A DNA stretch of 7,755 bases from an uncultured Asticcacaulis sp. (GTDB taxonomy: Bacteria > Pseudomonadota > Alphaproteobacteria > Caulobacterales > Caulobacteraceae), in the NCBI GenBank assembly GCA_946480525.1, contig CAMLLA010000195.1:1-7755 (forward strand), in the 5' to 3' direction. The notes under the pieces are model-generated. The model made no database searches. It was not told the DNA's origin and was given only the letters and a program-made list of their open reading frames with translations. The position numbers were made by a program, and so were the translations under genes. Shown here one piece after another: positions 1 through 5,083 of this stretch (positions within the stretch are counted from its first letter, which is position 1; every line of letters begins with the position of its first letter).

Positions 1-797
1 AGATGGCCGAGCGCGGCGAGCTGCCGTTCCCCGCCATCAACGTCAACGACAGCGTGACCAAGTCGAAGTTCGACAACCTCTATGGCTGCCGCGAGTCGCT
101 GGTCGACGCCATCCGTCGCGCCACCGACGTCATGCTGGCCGGCAAGGTCGCGGTCGTGCTTGGTTACGGCGACGTCGGCAAGGGCTCGGCCGCGTCTTTG
201 CGTAACGGCGGCGCGCGCGTCATCGTCACCGAAATCGACCCGATCTGCGCCCTTCAGGCCGCGATGGAAGGCTACGAAGTCCGCACCGTCGAGGAAGTCG
301 CCGCCTATGGTGATATCTTCGTCACCGCTACCGGCAACAAGGACGTGCTGCGCCTGGAACACATGCGCGCCATGAAGCACAACGCCATCGTCTGCAACAT
401 CGGCCATTTCGACTCGGAAATCCAGATCGCCGCCCTGCGCAATCTGAAATGGGATGAGATCAAGCCGCAGGTCCACCACGTCGAATTCGCCGACGGCAAG
501 AAGATCATCGTCCTGTCGGAAGGCCGTCTGGTCAACCTCGGCAACGCCACGGGTCACCCCAGCTTCGTCATGTCGGCCAGCTTCACCAACCAGACGCTGG
601 CGCAGATCGAGCTATGGACCAACGGCAAGTCCTACGAGAACAAGGTCTATACCCTGCCTAAGCGCCTCGACGAAAAGGTCGCCCTGCTGCACCTCGAAAA
701 GCTGGGCGCCAAGCTGACGACGCTGAATGCCGAACAGGCCGACTATATCGGCGTACCGGTCGAAGGTCCGTTCAAGCCGGAACACTATCGGTATTGA
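1..797 (+). CDS. ahcY: S-adenosylhomocysteine hydrolase (adenosylhomocysteinase), 5'-truncated by window edge
   Basis: Cytosolic NAD-dependent enzyme that splits S-adenosylhomocysteine into adenosine and homocysteine, relieving product inhibition of SAM-dependent methyltransferases and feeding the methionine cycle. The 264 readable residues are the C-terminal part; the family is usually about 430-470 residues, so the start lies upstream and the ATG at position 3 is an internal Met. Seen directly: the substrate-site segment [14 protein letters not shown] (readable residues 12-25, containing the conserved Lys and Asp), the Rossmann NAD-binding loop GYGDVGKG (54-61), [14 protein letters not shown], the GHPSFVMS segment, and the typical C-terminus KPEHYRY, whose Lys and Tyr reach the NAD of the neighbouring subunit in known structures. 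The gene ends with TGA and is followed at once by a stem-loop and an AT-rich islet. Base composition is ordinary for the host (36 G+C of 60 at 421-480). Identification is secure. Confidence 0.98.
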   Translation, partial: MAERGELPFPAINVNDSVTKSKFDNLYGCRESLVDAIRRATDVMLAGKVAVVLGYGDVGKGSAASLRNGGARVIVTEIDPICALQAAMEGYEVRTVEEVAAYGDIFVTATGNKDVLRLEHMRAMKHNAIVCNIGHFDSEIQIAALRNLKWDEIKPQVHHVEFADGKKIIVLSEGRLVNLGNATGHPSFVMSASFTNQTLAQIELWTNGKSYENKVYTLPKRLDEKVALLHLEKLGAKLTTLNAEQADYIGVPVEGPFKPEHYRY

Positions 798-805
798 TCA
801 TGGAG

Positions 806-831
806 GGAAGCTTCAATAATTTGAAGCTTCC
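806..831 (+). terminator. Stem-loop after ahcY, probable transcription terminator
   Basis: A perfect 11-bp inverted repeat, GGAAGCTTCAA (806-816) and its complement (821-831), separated by the tetraloop TAAT. It can be extended by a G-T and an A-T pair at 805/832 and 804/833. It lies 8 bp after the ahcY stop codon and 16 bp before the next start codon. No run of T follows the stem (the sequence continues TTACACGGGG), so it is not a classical intrinsic terminator. It could instead stabilise the ahcY mRNA 3' end or modulate read-through into the next gene. Its presence argues against translation starting at the in-frame TTG (794) or ATG (800), because the stem would then be coding. Confidence 0.6.
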
Positions 832-847
832 TTACACGGGGGGCGAT

Positions 848-1648
848 ATGAACGGGAACACTTTTCGACCTGAAAAAATTACCAGTCCATTCCAGCTGAT
901 GGCGGCGTGGTTTTTAATGCTGACTGTGCTTGTCTCAATATTGTTGGCCGCTGCCATGAACATTAGAAGCCCAGCTTGGGCGGGTGGCTATTTAGTAATT
1001 TTCTCGACAATACTTATAATAATAGTTATCGCATGTGTTCTTCTTATGTTGACGGCGTTTAGGCCGCATTTGCAAGACGGAAAAGAATATGCTCAGTGGT
1101 TAAAAGATAAAAATGTTTACTCAAGGATAATACAGAAAGACAATTTTGTATATTCTCGTGAATTGAGTTCAGTTGAAAGTGAGTATATTGTTCCCATTTC
1201 TACTAGAGCAAATAGTAAGACGTTAAAAATACCGGTAAGTGTTAGTAATATATCTGGATCAGATTCTTTAGTATCAAGTTTAAATGATAGTAATTTTTCG
1301 GCTAGTGTATATGACTCTTCGTTATCTGCGGAGTATGAAGGGACAGAAAATCACGAAGCGATATGGATAGGATATAGAGTACCTGCAAAAAGAGTCGTAG
1401 AAGCGATAAAAATTGCGAAAGCACATTGGCCGCATTTAAAATATGTAGAACTTTCTAACGATGGGAAAAGTACTCCGCCTGATGAAGTTCATAGCCAAAT
1501 TTATATTGGCGGGGCTACAGCTACGGCTATTGAGAATGATCTGAAAGCTTGGAGTGATGATGATTTTAATGAGTTGGAAAAACACACAACGAGAAACCAG
1601 CTGCATGCGTTTATAAGAAAAATGTATGGTTCCTCTGCAAGTTACTAA
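848..1648 (+). CDS. Unrecognised protein with two N-terminal membrane helices and a soluble C-terminal domain
   Basis: Predicted 266-residue protein of unknown function. Two hydrophobic helices are visible at about residues 17-39 and 46-69 with a short loop (NIRSPAWAGG) between them. They are followed by FRPHLQDGKEYAQWLKDK, a Ser-rich linker (about 107-165), and a compact domain (about 170-260) with AIWIGYRVPAKRVVEAI, HWPHLKYVELSNDG and IYIGGATATAIENDLKAW. The pattern looks like an alpha/beta domain on the cytoplasmic side of a hairpin membrane anchor. I chose ATG 848, preceded by a G-rich stretch (GGGGGGCGAT) that can serve as a ribosome-binding site. The frame stays open back to 794, but that part is the ahcY stem-loop. 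AT-rich codon use unlike all neighbours suggests transfer. Two membrane helices plus a soluble domain is a layout shared with several stand-alone or abortive-infection effectors, but nothing here proves a defence role and no partner gene is adjacent. Confidence 0.8.
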   Translation: MNGNTFRPEKITSPFQLMAAWFLMLTVLVSILLAAAMNIRSPAWAGGYLVIFSTILIIIVIACVLLMLTAFRPHLQDGKEYAQWLKDKNVYSRIIQKDNFVYSRELSSVESEYIVPISTRANSKTLKIPVSVSNISGSDSLVSSLNDSNFSASVYDSSLSAEYEGTENHEAIWIGYRVPAKRVVEAIKIAKAHWPHLKYVELSNDGKSTPPDEVHSQIYIGGATATAIENDLKAWSDDDFNELEKHTTRNQLHAFIRKMYGSSASY

Positions 1649-1743
1649 CTATTTGAATTGCGAGTCTGACACTGATTACTTGCAGGATTTGTTTATAAAG
1701 GTTTTTAATGACCTTCATATGCGCTTGATATGGCAGGAAATTA

Positions 1744-1795
1744 AATGAGGGGATTTTCAAAGCTATCAAATTTTGAATGTCATATTCCCCTCATT
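1744..1795. repeat. Inverted repeat in AT-rich spacer, possible bidirectional terminator
   Basis: The ends of this 52-bp unit are perfect 10-bp inverted repeats, AATGAGGGGA (1744-1753) and TCCCCTCATT (1786-1795). A smaller inner pair, TTCAAA (1756-1761) and TTTGAA (1772-1777), can form within it. It lies between two convergent genes (848-1648 on plus, 2243-1824 on minus), the natural place for a terminator serving both strands. There is no long T tract directly after either arm. The rest of the spacer from 1649 is AT-rich and apparently non-coding, with a small additional stem AAGGT/ACCTT at 1698-1715. Confidence 0.45.
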
Positions 1796-1823
1796 GGTCT
1801 CCTTATATAACCAGCTAAAAAAG

Positions 1824-2243
1824 TTATTTGAAGTCCGCCGGAATGTCGCCGCCGCGATCTTCAAGTTCCCGCATCGTGGCCCGCAGGAGTGTTGCGTCGC
1901 TGGCGTTTTCGGCCATGCCGAGTTCGCGCGCCAGGGCTTCTCGCGTTTCCTGTGCAGGCTCGACGCCACATAGGGTCAAGAGATCGTCCAGGGACTGTCG
2001 CCAGTTCAGTTCCCGTCCCTCCATGGCCGCTGCGTAGTCGAGAACGGCTTCGACATCGACGCGTTCCATAAGCGGCACCAGGGGCGGTGCGCCCAAGGGC
2101 GCGGTCATGCTGCCTGCGGGTTCCAGCGCAGCCGGTTCCATCACGGGCGGCGGTGTTTCCTGATCCAGCGTCGGCGCCTCGTCACGATGGCTGAAGATGA
2201 AGTCCTCGATGGCTTCGAAGACGGTCGCATAGAAGGTCGCCAT
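1824..2243 (-). CDS. Diverged DUF3597-type protein, tandem paralogue of the gene at 2247-2693
   Basis: A 139-residue protein of unknown function. Residues about 60-139 align with the DUF3597 domain encoded just upstream: RVDVEAVLDYAA, ELNWRQSLDDLLTLCGV, RELGMAENASDATLLRATMREL and the ending GGDIPADFK match the same blocks in the sister protein. The first 20 residues (FYATVFEAIEDFIFSH) are probably a helix, joined by a Pro/Ala-rich linker (about 23-58). The start is supported by AAGGA seven bases upstream, lying on the last codons and stop of the upstream gene; only 3 bp separate the two genes, so they are likely co-transcribed and translationally coupled. Compared with the sister protein it lacks the MNIWLHK-type segment that is strongly conserved in the family, so it may have lost or changed its original role. 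Confidence 0.85.
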   Translation of the reverse strand: MATFYATVFEAIEDFIFSHRDEAPTLDQETPPPVMEPAALEPAGSMTAPLGAPPLVPLMERVDVEAVLDYAAAMEGRELNWRQSLDDLLTLCGVEPAQETREALARELGMAENASDATLLRATMRELEDRGGDIPADFK

Positions 2244-2246
2244 GGC

Positions 2247-2693
2247 CTAGTCCTTCAGGTTGGCCGGCACCTGGCCGCCCGACTTTTCCAGTTCGCGCAT
2301 CACCGCCTTGTGCAGCCAGATATTCATGGTGGCGGAGTCGTTCATATCGCCGGTATAGCCCAGTTCCTGCGCCAGTTCCTTGCGGTTCTGCAGGCTGGAA
2401 TCGATGCCGCACAGCTTCATCAGGTCGACGATCGACTGGCGCCAGTTCAATTCCTGGCCGGCTTCACGCGCTTCCTGGTCTAGGATGGCTTCGATGTCGA
2501 CGCGCTCCTGTAATCCGACCTGTGCGGCAGCAGGGTTGGTGGCCTGGACCGATGGCGCGGGTTGAGCCGGAGCGGCAGGTGTTGCCGGACGGGGTGCGGC
2601 GGTTGCGGGCGCTGCCTGGGCCTGTCCCGACTTGCCAACGCTGATGAACTTCTTGCCGAAGAGGAAGTCCTTGATCGAACTGAAAACACCCAT
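2247..2693 (-). CDS. DUF3597 domain protein
   Basis: A 148-residue member of the DUF3597 family, small proteins of unknown function common in proteobacteria. The N-terminus MGVFSSIKDFLFGKK is a short amphipathic segment, followed by an Ala/Pro-rich flexible linker (about 26-60) and the conserved domain (about 63-148) with RVDIEAILDQ, LNWRQSIVDLMKLCGIDSS, RKELAQELGYTGDMNDS, MNIWLHKAVMREL and GGQVPANLKD. An in-frame ATG lies 30 bases further up (2723), but the ATG at 2693 has a good ribosome-binding site (GGGAG six bases before it), and the protein then begins like other family members with a Phe/Ile-rich start. It is the first gene of a two-gene tandem with the diverged paralogue. The 60 bp between it and the DUF4130 gene are short, and I see no convincing promoter or terminator there. 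Confidence 0.92.
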   Translation of the reverse strand: MGVFSSIKDFLFGKKFISVGKSGQAQAAPATAAPRPATPAAPAQPAPSVQATNPAAAQVGLQERVDIEAILDQEAREAGQELNWRQSIVDLMKLCGIDSSLQNRKELAQELGYTGDMNDSATMNIWLHKAVMRELEKSGGQVPANLKD

Positions 2694-2753
2694 GTGAAGC
2701 TCCCAAAAAATCAAAGCCCCCATGGATGATGTGTCGCGCAGTTCACCATAAAA

Positions 2754-3638
2754 TTACGATAGCGACTTGCCGTGCAGACGCTTGTGAAATGCAGGTGTAG
2801 TCTCACTGGCCATCCGGTCGGCCATTTCACGCACACGGCTTTCGGCGGTCGAAATCATGTCCGGGATAAGCCCCGCTTCGGGCAGGTTCTTCCAGTATTT
2901 CTTCGGCATGTGGGTTTGCATGGATTTCACCTTAAGCCGCGCCGGATTGAAGATATTGGCGAAATAGGTCCGCCACAGGTCGTCGGTTTCATCGCTGAGG
3001 TCAGGACGGGCGGCAGGTTCGTCATCGACGCGTAAGCTTTCGCCGTCCCATGAGGCGGTGCTCTTGGGCGTGGCGATCACCCAGTCCATGTCGCCGAACC
3101 GTCTTCGGAAGAAGGGTGCGGTGCGCTGGACGATATGGTGGTCGGGTTCGAACCAGGCGACAAAGGCGCGCCGCGCTGTATCGGACGGCACTTCCTTGAA
3201 GCGGACAAAGGCCGTCATCTTGTGTTCGTCGCGATGGACGGACTTGACCATCATGCGGGCACGCGACAGGTCCGGGTCGGACGGGATTTGCAGCAGCGAT
3301 TTTTCGGTTTGCAGCCGCCACAGCAGACGATAGGCGAGGGTGAAGCGTATGGAATCGCTGTGGCAGATCAGTTGTTGAGCCAGGTTTATAAAGGTTTTGG
3401 GTACTGTAAAGGAAGAGGCCCCGCCCACCATCTGCTGACGCGGGTCCCGCTCGCGGGCGAAAGCTGTACTTTCGCCTCGCTCGACCCCGCAAAGCCGGGA
3501 GGGCGAAGAGAACAAATCTTCCAACTTATCTTCTGCTACCCACTCAACATCGCGCGGCAGGGTGCCGTGGCGTAGTAAGTCGCGCGCAGCGGTGCGCCAT
3601 TCGCCAAAATCCCCACGGCCGCGCAGGACGACCTTCAT
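2754..3638 (-). CDS. DUF4130-family partner (TIGR03915 type) of a radical SAM DNA repair/modification protein
   Basis: A 294-residue protein of the family found beside the putative DNA modification/repair radical SAM protein; in other bacteria the DUF4130 domain also occurs fused to UdgX-type uracil-DNA glycosylases, which supports a DNA-repair role. Family blocks are visible: MKVVLRGRGDFGEWRTAARDL at the N-terminus, FTVPKTFINLAQQLICHSD (77-95), YRLLWRLQ, HKMTAFVRF, AWFEPDHHIV, RRFGDMDWVIATP, and near the C-terminus YFANIFNPARLKVK, MPKKYWKNLPE and IP. The start ATG overlaps the upstream stop as ATGA, with GGAG five bases before it, so the pair is translationally coupled. Odd feature: residues about 45-75 (Arg, Glu, Gly and Ser rich) are encoded by sequence related to palindromic intergenic repeats, an apparent in-frame insertion between the first block and FTVPK. 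The frame and all later blocks are intact. The biochemical activity is unknown. Confidence 0.9.
   Translation of the reverse strand: MKVVLRGRGDFGEWRTAARDLLRHGTLPRDVEWVAEDKLEDLFSSPSRLCGVERGESTAFARERDPRQQMVGGASSFTVPKTFINLAQQLICHSDSIRFTLAYRLLWRLQTEKSLLQIPSDPDLSRARMMVKSVHRDEHKMTAFVRFKEVPSDTARRAFVAWFEPDHHIVQRTAPFFRRRFGDMDWVIATPKSTASWDGESLRVDDEPAARPDLSDETDDLWRTYFANIFNPARLKVKSMQTHMPKKYWKNLPEAGLIPDMISTAESRVREMADRMASETTPAFHKRLHGKSLS
3413..3507 (+). repeat. Palindromic repeat element lying in frame inside the DUF4130 gene
   Basis: This segment resembles the window's intergenic repeats. Its 3456-3475 stretch GGCGAAAGCTGTACTTTCGC is identical over 20 bp to 5030-5049, and both are followed after 8-9 bases by ACCCCGCAA and a GGGAG-type end. 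Its left end AAGAGGCCCC (3413-3422), followed by ACCATCTGCTG (3427-3437), matches the start of the 7657 repeat. Internal stems are GCGAAAG/CTTTCGC (3457-3463/3469-3475, loop CTGTA) and CCCGC/GCGGG (3446-3450/3453-3457). Read on the minus strand it gives roughly residues 45-75 of the DUF4130 protein without breaking the frame. Exact boundaries are uncertain by several bases. Confidence 0.75.
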
Positions 3639-4861
3639 AGCAGCTCCAGTTGCTGCGGCTTCGGCATCATCATTTCGCGCAGGTCGCTGCGGTCGATCAG
3701 CTTCACCGGTGTCCAGGCATGCGCCGTGACAAAGGGCTGGACCTTTTTTACGGACACTTTCAGCCGTTTCAAATCATCGAGACCCAGCCGCTTGTGGGCG
3801 CGGCCCGCGATGATGGCATCGACCGTCTTGACGCCAAATCCCGGTACCCGCAGCAGCATTTCTCGGTCGGCCGTATTGATGTCGACGGGAAAGCGGTGGC
3901 GATTGGCGAGCGCCCAGGACAGCTTGGGATCGATAGACAGATCGAGCATGCCGTCGGGCCGCGACGCCGTGATTTCGCCGATTCCAAAGCCGTAGAAACG
4001 ATAGAGCCAGTCGGCCTGATAGAGCCGGTGTTCACGCATCAGGGGCGGCTTGATCAGCGGCAGGGTCTTCGACGCATCCGGAATGGGGCTGAAGGCGGAA
4101 TAGTAGACGCGGCGCAGGGCGTAGCTGCCATAGAGCTTGGCGCTGGTCCCTAAGATGGTCGCGTCGCTGGCCTCATCGGCGCCGATGATCATCTGGGTGC
4201 TCTGGCCGGCGGGCACGAAGGTTTTGCGCCGTTTGGTGTAGGTTGGTTCCGAAGCCGCGTCGATCTTGCTTTTCAGGTCACCCATCGAGCGGCGGATATT
4301 GGCCGGGTGCTTCTGCGGCGCGAAGGCCTCGACCCCGGCATCGGTCGGCAGTTCGATATTGATCGACAGGCGGTCGGCATAGAGCCCGGCTTCTTCGATC
4401 AGGGCCGCCGACGCTTCCGGGATGGTCTTCAAGTGGATGTAGCCGCGAAAGCCATGGGTGACCCTCAGGTCGCGGGCAATGCGCACCATCTGTTCCATCG
4501 TGTAGTCGGCGTTGCGGATAATGCCCGACGACAGGAACAGGCCTTCGATATAGTTGCGGCGGTAGAATTCCAGGGTCAGCCAGACGACTTCCTGCGGTGT
4601 AAACCGCGCGCGTTCGACATTGCTGGATGAGCGGTTGATGCAATAGGCGCAGTCATAGATGCAGAAATTGGTCATCAGGATCTTGAGCAGCGATATGCAC
4701 CGCCCGTCCGGGGCATAGGCATGGCAGATGCCGGACCCTTCGGTCGAGCCAATGCCGCCGGCACTGGAATCGCGCTTCGTGGTCCCTGAAGACGCGCAAC
4801 TGGCGTCGTACTTGGCGGCATCGGACAGGATGGCCAGCCGCTCCTTGATACTCTTTTTCAT
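3635..4861 (-). CDS. Putative DNA modification/repair radical SAM protein (TIGR03916 type) with C-terminal helix-hairpin-helix
   Basis: A 408-residue radical SAM protein. It carries the cluster motif C-x3-C-x2-C as FCIYDCAYC (Cys67, Cys71, Cys74), expected to hold the 4Fe-4S cluster that cleaves SAM, plus further cysteines at 22, 46 and 55 in the family-typical YDASCASSG and SGICHAYAPDGRC segments. A radical SAM barrel follows (EGLFLSSGII, GYIHLKTIPEA, LSINIELP, TQMIIGADEASD). The C-terminus has a helix-hairpin-helix DNA-binding motif, INTADREMLLRVPGFGVKTVDAII (328-351). Length and motif order fit the family, which typically pairs with a DUF4130 protein; here that partner overlaps by 4 bp. 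The substrate is unknown. A LexA box and promoter sit directly before the start codon, and no ribosome-binding site is visible there, suggesting SOS control and possibly a leaderless mRNA. Confidence 0.93.
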   Translation of the reverse strand: MKKSIKERLAILSDAAKYDASCASSGTTKRDSSAGGIGSTEGSGICHAYAPDGRCISLLKILMTNFCIYDCAYCINRSSSNVERARFTPQEVVWLTLEFYRRNYIEGLFLSSGIIRNADYTMEQMVRIARDLRVTHGFRGYIHLKTIPEASAALIEEAGLYADRLSINIELPTDAGVEAFAPQKHPANIRRSMGDLKSKIDAASEPTYTKRRKTFVPAGQSTQMIIGADEASDATILGTSAKLYGSYALRRVYYSAFSPIPDASKTLPLIKPPLMREHRLYQADWLYRFYGFGIGEITASRPDGMLDLSIDPKLSWALANRHRFPVDINTADREMLLRVPGFGVKTVDAIIAGRAHKRLGLDDLKRLKVSVKKVQPFVTAHAWTPVKLIDRSDLREMMMPKPQQLELL

Positions 4862-4866
4862 AACAT

Positions 4867-4881
4867 GTTCATGTTATGTTC
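4867..4881 (-). promoter_or_regulatory. LexA (SOS) box of the alphaproteobacterial type
   Basis: On the plus strand GTTC (4867-4870), seven bases (ATGTTAT), GTTC (4878-4881) exactly match the GTTC-N7-GTTC direct repeat bound by LexA in Caulobacter and other alphaproteobacteria. It lies 5 bp upstream of the radical SAM start codon and covers the predicted -10 element. An overlapping palindrome TAACATG-TT-CATGTTA (4861-4876) includes the first base of the start codon. LexA binding here would block the promoter until DNA damage. The exact consensus match, position and gene function agree. Confidence 0.82.
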
Positions 4882-4899
4882 TTTGGGGGGTGTGGTCAA
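4871..4899 (-). promoter_or_regulatory. Sigma-70-like promoter of the radical SAM/DUF4130 operon
   Basis: Read on the minus strand, TTGACC (4899-4894, five of six matches to TTGACA) and TAACAT (4876-4871, four of six to TATAAT) are separated by 17 bp. A transcript starting about 7 bases after the -10 would begin within a few bases of the ATG at 4861, leaving no room for a ribosome-binding site, so the mRNA is predicted to be leaderless or nearly so. The -10 lies inside the LexA box. The palindromic repeat ends only 4 bp upstream of the -35. Confidence 0.65.
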
Positions 4900-4903
4900 T
4901 CTA

Positions 4904-5083
4904 AATTCCCTCTCCCCGCTTGCGAGGAGAGGGTAGGCGCCGGGCGGCGAGCCTGAGGGGCAATTGAAAGAAGTGGCGCACGCGGAAACAGCTTTGCCCC
5001 TCATCCGGTCCTACGGACCACCCAACGCTGGCGAAAGCTGTACTTTCGCTGGCGCTATACCCCGCAAGCAGGGAGAAGGAATT
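4904..5083. repeat. 180-bp intergenic palindromic repeat with terminal inverted repeats
   Basis: The ends are imperfect inverted repeats of about 24 bp: AATTCCCTCTCCCCGCTTGC at 4904-4923 pairs with the complement of GCAAGCAGGGAGAAGGAATT at 5064-5083 with two mismatches. Nested inside are TGAGGGGCAA/TTGCCCCTCA (4954-4963/4994-5003), CCCTCTCC/GGAGAGGG (4908-4915/4926-4933), GGTCC/GGACC around TAC (5008-5020), and GCGAAAG/CTTTCGC (5031-5037/5043-5049) flanked by direct CGCTGGCG copies. No open reading frame is evident. It fills the gap between the methyltransferase-like gene and the SOS promoter, and its terminal AATT contributes two bases of the upstream gene's stop codon. It may act as a terminator for that gene. 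It is probably a non-autonomous, multicopy element, judged from the related copies in this window. Confidence 0.8.

Larger units (their letters stand above)
798..1823. other. AT-rich islet, probably horizontally acquired
   Basis: Composition drops sharply after ahcY and recovers at the 3' end of the DUF3597 gene at 1824. As a sample, positions 1141-1200 contain 19 G+C of 60, against 36 of 60 within ahcY at 421-480. Codon use changes as well: ATA, TTA, AGA and AGT are frequent in the islet and nearly absent in the flanking genes. The islet contains one gene (848-1648) and a non-coding AT-rich tail. I see no integrase, transposase, tRNA or clear target-site duplication at its edges, so how it arrived is not visible. 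Both edges coincide with gene ends, and neither flanking gene is interrupted. Confidence 0.7.

Noticed and set aside
794..847. Upstream in-frame starts (TTG 794, ATG 800) for the membrane protein
   Set aside because: They would translate the ahcY stem-loop; ATG 848 has a better upstream context and puts the membrane helices near the N-terminus.
1745..1810. 21-codon frame beginning ATGAGGGG with AGGA six bases upstream
   Set aside because: It is very short, lies across the inverted repeat, and has no supporting similarity; chance is likely in AT-rich sequence.
2694..2723. In-frame ATG at 2723 as start of the first DUF3597 gene
   Set aside because: ATG 2693 has GGGAG six bases upstream and gives the usual family N-terminus.
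3135..3575. 146-codon plus-strand frame opposite the DUF4130 gene
   Set aside because: It is a shadow of a gene with strong family blocks; no ribosome-binding site or recognisable domain.
4904..5083. CRISPR array or insertion sequence
   Set aside because: The repeats are inverted and nested rather than regularly spaced direct repeats, and there is no transposase frame.
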